A DNA stretch of 64,000 nt from SIG307 sp045596385 (GCA_045596385.1 JAZOCC010000004.1:8556-72555), one strand, 5' to 3'. Positions 25,129 through 34,235 are shown, counted from the first letter of the stretch. Notes: generated by a model not told the origin, from the sequence alone. Program-made: numbers and translations.

Positions 25129-25914
25129 ATGAAACGTAGGAAGAAAGAGAAGAAATCCGGGAAAAAGAAAAAATGGGTACTTCCTGTCAGTATCATCGGA
25201 GGCGTTTTGTTGCTTTGTCTGGTAGTAATTGGAGCGTTTTTGTTGCGGCACTGCTCGGGGATTTATGTAAGGGCAAGCGGTGGAAGGCATATGGTGGTGT
25301 TTGATGATATCGGGCCGGTAGTGCTGTCAACGAAGGATAAGCCGGACCGGTTTGACGGAATCGAGACGGGAGACCGGGTAATAGCGGTTTGTGGTTTTTT
25401 ACATGAGACTTATCCGGGACAAAGTGATGCGAAATTTGTGCTTCGGCTCTGGAAAGGAGACTTAGAGGATATTCCGCAGAAGGACAGAGATGCGATATGG
25501 GAGCTCGGGCGGTTGTTTGAAAATAAAGATTCTGCTACAGAAGAGGAAGCAGACTTTCCGGATTGGGGGCTGACCCTTTCGGTGAGAGATGTGACGCCTA
25601 CCGGGTTGACCCTTGTATGCACGAAAAGAGGCGGCAATCCTACCGGAGAGCTTACATGCGGCACCGATTACCGCCTGCTTGTTTCGAAGAAAGGGACATG
25701 GAAGGAGGTTCCGGCGCTGCCGGGAAATTACATCTGGGAAGATTTGGGCTACCGGATTTCGGAAGAGCAAGATACTGAGATTCTGATTTCCTGGGAGTGG
25801 CTGTACGGAAAGCTTTCGGAGGGCACTTACCGGCTGGCAAAGGAATTTACGGCTCGCCGCGGACCGGTAGATTATGAGACGGAAACATACTGGGTGGAGT
25901 TTGAGATTGAGTAG
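25129..25914 (+). CDS. Membrane protein with OB-like and bacterial Ig-like domains
   Basis: 261 residues. Very basic head, membrane helix about 15-38, a DUF3221-like segment (ETGDRVIAVCGFLHETYPGQ), then an Ig-like domain about 145-261 (FPDWGLTLSVRDVTPTGLTL ... YWVEFEIE). The Ig-like domain is near-identical in key stretches to that of the gene at 27883, which indicates recent sharing. Last gene of the module 2 operon. Confidence 0.65.
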   Translation: MKRRKKEKKSGKKKKWVLPVSIIGGVLLLCLVVIGAFLLRHCSGIYVRASGGRHMVVFDDIGPVVLSTKDKPDRFDGIETGDRVIAVCGFLHETYPGQSDAKFVLRLWKGDLEDIPQKDRDAIWELGRLFENKDSATEEEADFPDWGLTLSVRDVTPTGLTLVCTKRGGNPTGELTCGTDYRLLVSKKGTWKEVPALPGNYIWEDLGYRISEEQDTEILISWEWLYGKLSEGTYRLAKEFTARRGPVDYETETYWVEFEIE

Positions 25915-25981
25915 GAAGAGTCGAAGGTGCGAGAATGTTGACAGGGCACGTGGATTTGGAGTAAAATAGAAGATAATACAG

Positions 25982-26023
25982 GATATCGCTCGTTTTGTAT
26001 ATAAGAACGGGCGATATTCTTTG
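25982..26023 (+). terminator. Hairpin after module 2 operon
   Basis: GATATCGCTCGTT with AACGGGCGATATT, followed by a short CTTT; a weak terminator. Confidence 0.55.
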
Positions 26024-26037
26024 ATAACGGAGGGAAT

Positions 26038-27210
26038 ATGGGTTCATTTTTTTCGAATATTCATGTGCGGAAGTGTGATAAATATAGCCCGGAACATCTG
26101 AAAGACTATTTGTGCGCAGAGATGTCAAGGAAAGGATTTCTACCGGCTTTAAATTCGGACGAAGGAGATATCTCTGTTACAATCTTTGAACCGGAGGAAT
26201 CGGAATGGGTTTCGGTGGCATCCGATGAGTTTAATTTTAGTTCGCTGGAAAATATCAGGGGAATTACGGAACCGCTTTCCTTGCTTTTTGAGACGGATGT
26301 ATTGGCTGCTTCCTGTGAGGACAGTGATTATCTGATGATGAATCTGGTAAACAAAACAGATGGGACAGACGGCTGGATTAACGTGGGAAGCCTGTACGGA
26401 ATGAAAATGCTGCGCAGAACAAGTCTTGCACCATGGAAATCGAAGGTTAGTGATTTTGAAAAACTGAAAGAAGCAGTTCGGGGAAATTATGTATTTGCGG
26501 AGGAGGCATTTTATGCGGCCGTACCGCTGTTACATATGCATCAGGAACAGGTCTGTCTGGAACCGGGGAAGCCGACAGGACGATTAAACGGAGCCGTGTA
26601 TACGATGGCTTTTACGGCACCGGAAGGCCAGGAAAAAGAATTGCCGAAACTGACTATTCCGATGTTTACGACAATGCCTTGCAAAATAGGGGAAAGTGCA
26701 TGTGTGTTTGTGAATAATAAGGGCGGAAAATCAAAGGGTATCGGTATTTTGTTTTTTGGTGATTACATTGAAAAGGATGAGATTATCTTTGAAAATGTAA
26801 CTTTTGAATCTGATTACGGAAGTGAGAAGCGGAATGTTGTTCCAATAACATTGGAAAAGGTAAAATGTTCGAATGGAACAACCGGGCTTTATTGGGAAAA
26901 TCCGGATTTTGTGATTTCGCCTGCGGTTAGTGAAAGTGTTCCGATAATGAAACGTATGGATTTGGAGTTTAAGAAGTCGTTCGGAGTGCGGTTTACCCCA
27001 AAGGGAAATCCGCGGAAGGTGCTCGACATCAGAGTGATTCTGATTCCGCTTGAGAATAAGATGGATGGGCAGGTATCGTGGTATGTATGGCGTGGTCATG
27101 CTTCCAAAGCCGCCTATATTGAGCAGCATAATGAATATCGCTACTCTATGTATGGTATACAACAAGTAGCTTATAAAGATTTGTTACATGCTGAAGATTA
27201 TGATTTGTAG
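26038..27210 (+). CDS. Conserved hypothetical protein, no recognised domain
   Basis: 390 residues, soluble, no signal peptide. Opens MGSFFSNIHVRKCDKY, a start I associate with hypothetical proteins of Firmicutes. The middle is beta-rich (LPKLTIPMFTTMPCKIG) and the end aromatic. CGGAGGG precedes the ATG. It stands alone between the second and third ECF modules and does not look like either anti-sigma partner. Confidence 0.6.
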   Translation: MGSFFSNIHVRKCDKYSPEHLKDYLCAEMSRKGFLPALNSDEGDISVTIFEPEESEWVSVASDEFNFSSLENIRGITEPLSLLFETDVLAASCEDSDYLMMNLVNKTDGTDGWINVGSLYGMKMLRRTSLAPWKSKVSDFEKLKEAVRGNYVFAEEAFYAAVPLLHMHQEQVCLEPGKPTGRLNGAVYTMAFTAPEGQEKELPKLTIPMFTTMPCKIGESACVFVNNKGGKSKGIGILFFGDYIEKDEIIFENVTFESDYGSEKRNVVPITLEKVKCSNGTTGLYWENPDFVISPAVSESVPIMKRMDLEFKKSFGVRFTPKGNPRKVLDIRVILIPLENKMDGQVSWYVWRGHASKAAYIEQHNEYRYSMYGIQQVAYKDLLHAEDYDL

Positions 27211-27228
27211 AAGTAGGAAGAGAAAGGA

Positions 27229-27257
27229 AGCGTCGTGTGATTTTGCGGCGCTTTTTT
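27229..27257 (+). terminator. Intrinsic terminator
   Basis: AGCGTCGT with GCGGCGCT (G-U pairs), then six T. Confidence 0.75.
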
Positions 27258-27325
27258 GTGACGTGCACGACCCTTTTGTTGTCTGTTAGGATGTAAGGCC
27301 TTATTACATACGGAAGGAGAAGGTT

Positions 27326-27886
27326 ATGGACGATCGGCAGATTATTGCATTATACAATGAGCGCTCGGAGGCTGCCCTGTCGGAGACTGCGAAAAAATAC
27401 GGAAGGTATTGCCGCACCGTTGCATATAACATCCTATTGAATGAAGAGGACAGTGAGGAGTGCGTAAACGATACCTGGTTGAGGGCATGGGACTCCATAC
27501 CGCCGCAGTGTCCGGAGAGGTTGTCGGCCTTCCTTGGGAAAATCACACGGAATCTTGCGCTGAACCGGTATAAACACAATACCAGAGAAAAGCGGGGCGG
27601 TGGCCAAACTGTATTGGTGCTGGAGGAACTTGCCGAATGTATTCCGGGAGCGGATCGTACGGAAGAAGCAGTAGAAGAGGCGCTTTTGGTAGATGTGTTG
27701 AATCGTTTTTTGGAAGAACTTCCTACAGAAAAACGTAAGATTTTTCTACGTCGGTACTGGTATCTGAGTTCCGTAAAGGAGATTGTGGTGGATTTCGGAC
27801 TGAGTGAGAGTAACGTGAAAATGACACTGCTCCGACTTCGGAGGAAACTGAAGCAGACATTGGAGAAAGAGGGTATCATACTATGA
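27326..27886 (+). CDS. ECF sigma factor (module 3)
   Basis: 186 residues; region 2 in NEEDSEECVNDTWLRAWDSI and region 4 in RYWYLSSVKEIVVDFGLSES with the SNVKMTLLRLRRKL recognition helix. It resembles module 1 more than module 2. Overlaps the next gene by ATGA. Upstream, ACGACCCTTTTGTTGTCTG could be an ECF-type promoter; this is only a likeness. Confidence 0.9.
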   Translation: MDDRQIIALYNERSEAALSETAKKYGRYCRTVAYNILLNEEDSEECVNDTWLRAWDSIPPQCPERLSAFLGKITRNLALNRYKHNTREKRGGGQTVLVLEELAECIPGADRTEEAVEEALLVDVLNRFLEELPTEKRKIFLRRYWYLSSVKEIVVDFGLSESNVKMTLLRLRRKLKQTLEKEGIIL

Positions 27887-28626
27887 AAAATGAAAAACTA
27901 TTGCATGCCATGGGGCAGGTAAAAGAGGAGTTTATTGAGGAAGCGGCACCGATGGGAGAAATGGTGCCGGGGAAGGAGACAGGGAAATCGGTGCAGGACG
28001 TGGAAGGTTCTGAGCCACAGGAGAGGGATGAAAAAGGAAAATCCTCCCACGGCTGGGTAAAGTGGGTGGTGTTGGCGGCCTGTGCGGCACTTGTTATCGG
28101 CATCGGCGCACCGCGGGTGTTCCGTGCAATCAATGACGATACGCGTTCCTTCTGGCCGGAGAAAGAAGATTATGCGTTTGCGTTGACGGATGATATGGTT
28201 ACAGCCCTAACCACAGTAGATACGAACTATTCTATGGATAATTCTTTGCCTGCCGATGAAGGCTTTCCGGACTGGGGGCTGACTCTTTCCGTGAAGGATG
28301 TAACTCCCACCGGGTTGACCCTTGTATGTACGAAAAACGGCGGGAACTCTACCGGATTGCTAAGGTGCGGTACGGATTACCGGCTGATTGTGCTGGAGGA
28401 CGAGACCTGGAAGGATGTGCCGACGGTCATCGAAGAGTACGGTTGGAATTCTTTGGCATACAATTTTCCGGAAGACCAGACTACGGAGTTTGAGTATTCC
28501 TGGGAATGGTTGTACGGAAAGCTTCCCGCAGGTATCTATCGGTTAACCAAGGGCTTTATGGATTTCCGGGGAGCCGGGGACTATGATACGGCAATGTATT
28601 GGGTGGAGTTTGAGATAACGGAATAG
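27883..28626 (+). CDS. Putative anti-sigma partner of module 3 with Ig-like domain
   Basis: 247 residues. Cytoplasmic head MKNEKLLHAMGQVKEEFIEE resembles the head of the serpin protein, followed by a Glu/Lys-rich linker, a membrane helix about 62-84, and an extracytoplasmic Ig-like domain about 128-247 shared with 25129. ATGA overlap with the sigma gene. Most likely holds the sigma factor at the membrane until an outside signal acts on the Ig-like domain. Confidence 0.7.
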   Translation: MKNEKLLHAMGQVKEEFIEEAAPMGEMVPGKETGKSVQDVEGSEPQERDEKGKSSHGWVKWVVLAACAALVIGIGAPRVFRAINDDTRSFWPEKEDYAFALTDDMVTALTTVDTNYSMDNSLPADEGFPDWGLTLSVKDVTPTGLTLVCTKNGGNSTGLLRCGTDYRLIVLEDETWKDVPTVIEEYGWNSLAYNFPEDQTTEFEYSWEWLYGKLPAGIYRLTKGFMDFRGAGDYDTAMYWVEFEITE

Positions 28627-28634
28627 TGGAGGAA

Positions 28635-28667
28635 AATGCGGGAAGTCGGTAGATTTCCTGCATTTTT
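28635..28667 (+). terminator. Intrinsic terminator
   Basis: AATGCGGGAA (28635-28644) with TTCCTGCATT (28655-28664), then TTTT. The next 230 bases before the EAL gene hold a likely promoter (TATACTATAT near 28817) and nothing else I can name. Confidence 0.8.
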
Positions 28668-28900
28668 TGCGTTATTGGAATTACATAAACAAAATCGTTG
28701 TGATGGCACAGAGAGCTTTATCAAAGAATATTTATAGGAAAAGACAAATTGGCAGAAATGTTGTTTTGCGGTTTGGAAGTTGAGAAAAACTTCTTCCTTT
28801 TTGGGCAAATTTGTGGTATACTATATAGAAACAGGGATTAGAACGAAACAGAGGTCACATCGTAGGTATGTCGTGGGGGACGAAACCGAGGAGGTGCAAT

Positions 28901-30586
28901 ATGAGAGAATCACTTTTAGGGGACAAAATGCTCCGTTTTTTTGAATCAATACAGAAACTGGTACGTTCGAAGGAAGAATTGGTAAAGAATATAGGTATTG
29001 CATTGGAAGAGATTGCCGGACAGAAAAACATCGGAAAGGTGACGGTTAGTCAATTTGCACCGGAGTCAAAACTTCGTGCCCAGATTGATAATCATACGGA
29101 GATTCTGTATCAAGGCGACCTCCCGATAGAGGAAGCTGCGACAGAACTTAATTTTCGTACTGGAGAGGGTGGTACGGCTACTTTATCGTATTTTCCGGTA
29201 AAAGGTTGTTGTTGGGAGGAAGAAGAACAACATGAGTTGGTGATTCTCGGGAATATAATTCTTTGGGCGTTTCGTTTGGAAATCATGGGGGAACTGTTAC
29301 AGCGGGTGACTACCATGGATTTGGCAGGTGAAATTCCGAATGTGGCCGGATTTATGGGATATCTTGGGGGTGCCCTTGCACAAGGACGCATTGAGAAGTA
29401 TATCGGTTTTTATTTCAATACACATAATTTTAAGTATGTGAATAAAGTACTTTCTCACCAGAAGGCGGATGAAGTAATGTGGCTGTATATTCGTCAGTTG
29501 TTGCAGGGGATTTATGAGGACGAGTGTGTTGCCAGATTGGGAGGAGATAATTTTGTTGCATTGATTCGGAAGGAAAATGCGGATGCGTTTATTCAGCGTA
29601 TCAGCGATATCAATGTGAAATATAAGGATGCCGTGGTGGAGAAGAATTTTAATTTCGGCGCGACCATCGGTGCGGCGGAATTGACCGGGGCGCAGAATCC
29701 GGGAGAGGTTATGGTTCGCATCAGCAATGCATATCAGGCGGCACGACAGAAAGAAAGTAACGAGGTAGTTTACTTTAGTGAAGAGCTTCATAAAGAGATT
29801 ATGCGGCAGAAAGAGATTATTGCCGATTTTCATCGCGGTGTGGAGAAAAAGGAATTTGAAGTGTATTATCAGCCGAAGGTGAGGACATCGGATCGACATC
29901 TTTGTGGTGCGGAGGCTTTGGTGCGGTGGAGAAAACCAAATGGAAGTCTGATTCCGCCGATGGAGTTTATTCCGATTTTAGAAAAAGACGGGAGTGTTTG
30001 TCTTTTGGATTTTTATGTGCTGGATAAAGTATGTGCGTTTTTGAGTCGTTGTATTCGGGAGAACAAGCCGCTTTACAAGGTATCTGTGAATTTTTCCAAG
30101 CGGCATATGGAAAATCCGCATCTGGTACGAGAAATTGTGGCAGTATTAGATTTACATAAGGTACCTCACGAGTGGATCGAAGTTGAGTTGACGGAAAGCG
30201 AAGATGCAAAAGATTATATTGTGATGTCTAATCTGATAGACAAAATAAAAGCCGAGGGCATCAGTGTATCGGTGGATGATTTTGGTACGGGATATTCTTC
30301 GCTGAATATGTTGAAGATGATAAAAACGGATATCCTGAAAGTGGATCAATCCCTGATTCCGTTCGGACGATACAACAGCGATAATCAAAAGGACTGCATT
30401 ATGTTTGAGAGCATTGTGGGACTTGCGAAGGCATTAGGCTTTCGGGTGGTTGCGGAAGGAGTGGAGACGCTGCGACAGTATGAGTATATGCGGGATGCGG
30501 GCTGCGACATGATACAGGGATATTATTTCGACAAACCGCTTCCTATGGATGAATATCTGAATCGGTTACAGTTTGGACAGTATTAG
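28901..30586 (+). CDS. Degenerate GGDEF plus EAL domain protein (c-di-GMP phosphodiesterase)
   Basis: 561 residues from the ATG at 28901, preceded by GAGGAGG; the ATG at 28868 has no such site. The N-terminal 150 residues are unassigned. A GGDEF-like domain follows with LGGDNF in the signature, where the metal-binding Glu is Asn, so cyclase activity is unlikely. The EAL domain keeps AEALVRW, VNFSKRHM, VELTES, DDFGTGYSSL, LKVDQSL, EGVET and QGYYFDKP, all the residues expected for c-di-GMP hydrolysis. No membrane segment. Confidence 0.87.
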   Translation: MRESLLGDKMLRFFESIQKLVRSKEELVKNIGIALEEIAGQKNIGKVTVSQFAPESKLRAQIDNHTEILYQGDLPIEEAATELNFRTGEGGTATLSYFPVKGCCWEEEEQHELVILGNIILWAFRLEIMGELLQRVTTMDLAGEIPNVAGFMGYLGGALAQGRIEKYIGFYFNTHNFKYVNKVLSHQKADEVMWLYIRQLLQGIYEDECVARLGGDNFVALIRKENADAFIQRISDINVKYKDAVVEKNFNFGATIGAAELTGAQNPGEVMVRISNAYQAARQKESNEVVYFSEELHKEIMRQKEIIADFHRGVEKKEFEVYYQPKVRTSDRHLCGAEALVRWRKPNGSLIPPMEFIPILEKDGSVCLLDFYVLDKVCAFLSRCIRENKPLYKVSVNFSKRHMENPHLVREIVAVLDLHKVPHEWIEVELTESEDAKDYIVMSNLIDKIKAEGISVSVDDFGTGYSSLNMLKMIKTDILKVDQSLIPFGRYNSDNQKDCIMFESIVGLAKALGFRVVAEGVETLRQYEYMRDAGCDMIQGYYFDKPLPMDEYLNRLQFGQY

Positions 30587-30591
30587 CGGAT

Positions 30592-30631
30592 AGCCTTGCG
30601 GGGAATGCGTATTACCCCGCAAGGCTTTTTC
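30592..30631 (+). terminator. Intrinsic terminator
   Basis: AGCCTTGCGGGG (30592-30603) with CCCCGCAAGGCT (30615-30626), then TTTT. Twelve perfect pairs. Confidence 0.9.
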
Positions 30632-30701
30632 TTGCAGAATCATACCCGGATTGGTATAATGGTGAAGAATGATTAAGGACGGTGTAAGGGAAGGGGATTT
30701 T

Positions 30702-31613
30702 ATGGAGTACATCATTAAAACAGAGAATCTGACAAAGCAATATGGCAAACAAATTGTAGCCGACCGGGTGAATCTTGAAGTAAAGAAGGGGCATATATAC
30801 GGTCTTATCGGACCGAACGGTGCCGGTAAGACTACGGTGATGCGTATGTTGGCCGGTTTAACCGAGCGTACCGGTGGAGAAATCGAATTGTTCGGAGAAC
30901 GGAAAGAACTGGATGCGTATCGAAACCGTATCAGCTTTATGATTGAGGCACCGTATTTGGACGGAGGTATGACTGCTGAAGAGAATATGACCTATGTAGG
31001 CTATGTGCGGGGCGTGACGGATAAAAAGCGCCGGAAGGAGCTACTGGAGTTTGTAGGGCTCAGTGATGTGGGAAAGAAGCCGGTGGATAAGTTCTCTCTC
31101 GGCATGAAGCAGCGGTTGGGAATTGCTATGGCCCTTTTGGCAGAGCCGGAGGTGATGGTGCTGGATGAGCCGATTAACGGGCTGGACCCGGAAGGAATCG
31201 TGGAAATCCGGGAATTGTTGCGGAAGCTTTGTGAGGAAAAGGGCATTACGATCTTGATTTCCAGCCATATTTTGTCGGAGCTGGCGACGCTGTGTACGGA
31301 CTTCATTATCATCAACAAGGGGAGAATTCTTGAAAATCTGTCTGCGGAGGAGTTGCGGGAGAAATGCAGACAGTATATCGCAATCCAAACCGACAATACG
31401 GAACAAACGGCAGAATTGCTTAGAAATACGTGGAAAGATTCGGTTCAATTGAATACCTCCGGGGAGGAAGTCCGGTTGTATGTATCGCCGGAGGAGGCAC
31501 TGTCCATATCCAAGACCATAACGGATAACGGCTTTGTGATTATGAAGTTTGTTACGGTTGCGGAGGATTTGGAGCAATATTATCTTGCAAAGGTAGGTGG
31601 GAGTCATGTGTAA
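30702..31613 (+). CDS. ABC transporter ATP-binding protein (bacitracin/lantibiotic type)
   Basis: 303 residues from the ATG at 30702 (AAGGGAAGGGGA upstream). Walker A GPNGAGKTT, signature FSLGMKQR, Walker B VMVLDEP with D-loop GLDPEG, and a C-terminal extension like BcrA. The permease gene starts 8 bases before its stop. Such pairs export peptide antibiotics or act in self-protection; the substrate is unknown. The BlaI/M56 pair downstream may control or be controlled with it. Confidence 0.9.
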   Translation: MEYIIKTENLTKQYGKQIVADRVNLEVKKGHIYGLIGPNGAGKTTVMRMLAGLTERTGGEIELFGERKELDAYRNRISFMIEAPYLDGGMTAEENMTYVGYVRGVTDKKRRKELLEFVGLSDVGKKPVDKFSLGMKQRLGIAMALLAEPEVMVLDEPINGLDPEGIVEIRELLRKLCEEKGITILISSHILSELATLCTDFIIINKGRILENLSAEELREKCRQYIAIQTDNTEQTAELLRNTWKDSVQLNTSGEEVRLYVSPEEALSISKTITDNGFVIMKFVTVAEDLEQYYLAKVGGSHV

Positions 31614-32352
31614 GTTAATTCGTGCGGAAGTGTATCGTTTGTTCCGGTCCGGAGGATATGTACGGGTTATGTTACTGACGGCGTTGGTAATGGCTCTTAT
31701 GCCGTTTTTTGTGGATTTCTCATTATTGGATAAGAATCTGGCGGAAAACATGGAAAGCTTTCTGCTGACCGGTAGCATGTTGATTATGTATGTTCCTTTT
31801 GTGAGCGTGTTTTTTGTAACGGCAGGCTATATGAAAAAGACTGCATATTATGAGGTGATGGCCGGAAACAAAACAAGCCACATCATTGGTAGCAAACTGT
31901 TGGTGGACGGTGTCGGAATCGGTGTGATTGTGTTTGGTCTGGCAATCGCACTTGAGGCGATAGTAGTAATAAAAAACGGAACCGGCGGAGTTACCGATTT
32001 GCCGGAACGTACATTTCTTTTCTTTGTGATTTGTCTACATGTGACACTGTTGACTGTCTTAGTGGGCATGGCCGTGAAACACTTCGCGGCGGCAGCGGTA
32101 TTGTTTTTGCGAATCCAGTTGCTGGATATGATGCCGGCCGCTTTGCTACCTATGTTGGCGGAAAAGCTTAATCTGAGCAAGGAAACCTCGGAACGAATTC
32201 TGCGCTGTACATTCTCGCAACAGATTATGGACGTATTCCGGACGGAGATAACTGCGGAACCGGTTATCATCACGGTGGCGAGCCTGGTAGTAGAAGTGGT
32301 TTTCTGGTACGGGATTGTATATTGGACGATGAAGAAGAAAATGTATAGATAG
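31606..32352 (+). CDS. ABC transporter permease
   Basis: 248 residues from ATG 31606 with AGGTGG upstream; overlaps the ATPase gene. Six hydrophobic segments (for example VMLLTALVMALMPFFVDF, MLIMYVPFVSVFFVTAGY, GIGVIVFGLAIALEAIVVI). Fits the ABC-2 permease partner of a BcrA-type ATPase. Confidence 0.82.
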   Translation: MCKLIRAEVYRLFRSGGYVRVMLLTALVMALMPFFVDFSLLDKNLAENMESFLLTGSMLIMYVPFVSVFFVTAGYMKKTAYYEVMAGNKTSHIIGSKLLVDGVGIGVIVFGLAIALEAIVVIKNGTGGVTDLPERTFLFFVICLHVTLLTVLVGMAVKHFAAAAVLFLRIQLLDMMPAALLPMLAEKLNLSKETSERILRCTFSQQIMDVFRTEITAEPVIITVASLVVEVVFWYGIVYWTMKKKMYR

Positions 32353-32358
32353 AAAATC

Positions 32359-32414
32359 TTGACAAAACTGTCTATCGGTGATAGAATGAAGCTGACTATT
32401 ACTGATAGACAGTT
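32359..32414 (+). promoter_or_regulatory. blaI-type promoter with two dyad operators, doubling as terminator
   Basis: TTGACA (32359-32364), 17-bp spacer, TAGAAT (32382-32387). CTATC-ggt-GATAG (32372-32384) overlaps the -10, and CTATT-act-GATAG (32396-32408) follows the start. The outer arms AAAACTGTCTATC and GATAGACAGTTTT also pair over the whole site and end in six T, so the element can terminate the ABC transcript. Two operators of this form suit dimers of the BlaI-type repressor encoded next. Confidence 0.8.
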
Positions 32415-32456
32415 TTTTAGGGTACAGACATGAGTTTACATAAGGAGGCAGGTACA

Positions 32457-32819
32457 ATGGCAGAAATTAAACTGGGTATGGTAGAAGCCCGCTTTGCGGA
32501 TATCGTATGGCAGCATGCACCGTTGTCCACGAAGGAACTGGTGGCACACTGCGAGGAGGAATTGAACTGGAAGAGGACCACCACCTATACGGTGTTAAAG
32601 AAGCTTTGCGAGCGCGGAATTTTCGAAATGGAAAACAGTATCGTGTCGGTGTTGATTGGAAAGGAGGAGTTCTACGCCATCCAGAGCGAAAAGTTTGTGG
32701 AGGAGACTTTTGAGGGGTCGTTGCCGGCGTTTATTGCGGCCTTCGGTTCCCGGAAGAAGCCGTCCGCGAAAGAACTGGAGGAGATTCGCAGAATCATTGA
32801 TTCCTTCGGGGAGGGCTGA
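32457..32819 (+). CDS. BlaI/MecI/CopY family transcriptional repressor
   Basis: 120 residues from ATG 32457, with AAGGAGG 9 bases upstream. Winged helix with LVAHCEEELNWKRTTTYTVL followed by KKLCERG, the classic BlaI recognition region, and the C-terminal dimerisation helices. Represses its own promoter, where two dyads are visible. It is followed 2 bases later by an M56 peptidase, the BlaI-BlaR1 order reversed from many staphylococcal loci but common in clostridia. Confidence 0.9.
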   Translation: MAEIKLGMVEARFADIVWQHAPLSTKELVAHCEEELNWKRTTTYTVLKKLCERGIFEMENSIVSVLIGKEEFYAIQSEKFVEETFEGSLPAFIAAFGSRKKPSAKELEEIRRIIDSFGEG

Positions 32820-32821
32820 GT

Positions 32822-34207
32822 ATGGAAAAAGTGTTTGTAGAGATTTTGAATATGGGCCTTACAGCTACCTGGGTGATGCTGGCGGTACTGGCGGTGCGTG
32901 CACTGTGTCATAAGGCACCGAAGTCGCTGACGGTATGTTTGTGGGCGCTGGTAGGATTGCGTCTGGTGTGTCCGTTCCTTGCGGAGAGTATGTTAAGCCT
33001 GATTCCCAGCGCAGAAATTGTGTCGCCGGATATTTTACTGGCGGAGCGACCGTCCATCCATACCGGGGTGGCGATGTTAAATTCTACGGTAAATCCGTAT
33101 CTTTCTGAGCATCTGGCACCGGGCTACAGCATCTCCGGAGCACCGACACCGGGAGCAAGCGCCAATCCGATACAGATTATCGCGTTTGCGGCAGCGGTTA
33201 TCTGGATTGTCGGGATGTCTGTGATGTTTGCCTATAGTCTTTGTTCTTATCTGTGGCTTCGACGTAAGGTAAAGGTGTCTCTTTGTTACCGGGACAATAT
33301 TTATTTCTGTGACAGTATCGTAACGCCTTTCGTGTTTGGGATTATCAAACCGAGGATTTATCTTCCTTCCGGCATGTCTGAAGAACAGATGGGCAGCGTT
33401 ATTGCCCATGAGACGGCGCACCTAAAGCGAAAGGATCATTGGTGGAAGACCGTTGCGTTCTTCCTGCTTTCCGTGTATTGGTTTCATCCGCTCCTTTGGG
33501 TGTCTTATCTGCTGTTTTCCAGAGACATTGAGCGCGCCTGTGATGAACGGGTGGTACGCGAAATGGAACCGGAAGCACGGAAGGAATACGCAGAAGCGCT
33601 GGTATCCTGTAGTCTTCAAAAACGTATGATGTTTGCCTGTCCGCTGGCTTTCGGGGAAGTGGGGGTAAAGAACCGTGTAAAGTCGGTGTTAAATTATAAA
33701 AAGCCGACCTTTTGGATTGTGGCGGTAACGGTGGTGACCGGAATTGCCATTGCGGTATGCTTTTTGACCAATCCGGTATCGGACGCAAAGAAGCCGGACG
33801 AGAATGCGGATACAGAGTGGGAAGTCATCAGCAGACCGAATACGGACGGGGAGTGGGAAATCATCAGCCGACCAATCAAAGACGAGGGGATATTGGATGT
33901 GAACGGTTACAGTTACGGCACCGATGAAGAAGGTTTTTATGTCTTTATCTGGCAGTTGGCAGCGGGCAGTTACTCCTGCTGTGTGAAGGAAAAAACGGAG
34001 CAAGGCTATACCACCGGAGAATTGTGGGGCATGAAATCAATAGGGCTTGATGCTGCAAGAGCGGTAGTGAAAAGCTCCGGGTATCCGAAAGAAGCGGTAA
34101 CAGTTGTACCGTTCGGTATGCCTTACTCCAGTTATCTTAATCCAGAGGCACAGGAAGACCCGGAAGGTTACCGGCAGAGACTGGAAGCTTTGTTTTGGGA
34201 AGAATAG
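32822..34207 (+). CDS. M56 family (BlaR1-like) membrane peptidase without penicillin-binding sensor
   Basis: 461 residues. Membrane segments near 13-30, 37-58, 118-145 and about 297-318; zinc motif HETAH (196-200) and downstream ERACDERVV Glu. It lacks the 250-residue beta-lactamase-like sensor of BlaR1 and instead has a 140-residue extracellular tail. The tail includes a tandem repeat EWE[VI]ISRP with a 12-residue period (DNA 33815-33837 and 33851-33873, 21 of 23 bases equal). It should cleave the BlaI-type repressor on an envelope signal other than a beta-lactam; that is inference. Confidence 0.85.
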   Translation: MEKVFVEILNMGLTATWVMLAVLAVRALCHKAPKSLTVCLWALVGLRLVCPFLAESMLSLIPSAEIVSPDILLAERPSIHTGVAMLNSTVNPYLSEHLAPGYSISGAPTPGASANPIQIIAFAAAVIWIVGMSVMFAYSLCSYLWLRRKVKVSLCYRDNIYFCDSIVTPFVFGIIKPRIYLPSGMSEEQMGSVIAHETAHLKRKDHWWKTVAFFLLSVYWFHPLLWVSYLLFSRDIERACDERVVREMEPEARKEYAEALVSCSLQKRMMFACPLAFGEVGVKNRVKSVLNYKKPTFWIVAVTVVTGIAIAVCFLTNPVSDAKKPDENADTEWEVISRPNTDGEWEIISRPIKDEGILDVNGYSYGTDEEGFYVFIWQLAAGSYSCCVKEKTEQGYTTGELWGMKSIGLDAARAVVKSSGYPKEAVTVVPFGMPYSSYLNPEAQEDPEGYRQRLEALFWEE

Positions 34208-34235
34208 CGGGAGTATGATTGAGGGAGACAGGGTT

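Noticed and set aside
20329..28626. The three sigma/partner blocks as a tandem duplication
   Set aside because: The sigma factors differ clearly in sequence and the partners have different outer domains; only the Ig-like domain looks recently shared.
28670..28900. Possible c-di-GMP riboswitch before the EAL protein
   Set aside because: I found none of the conserved GEMM elements (for example the CACGCACAGGGCAAACC stretch).
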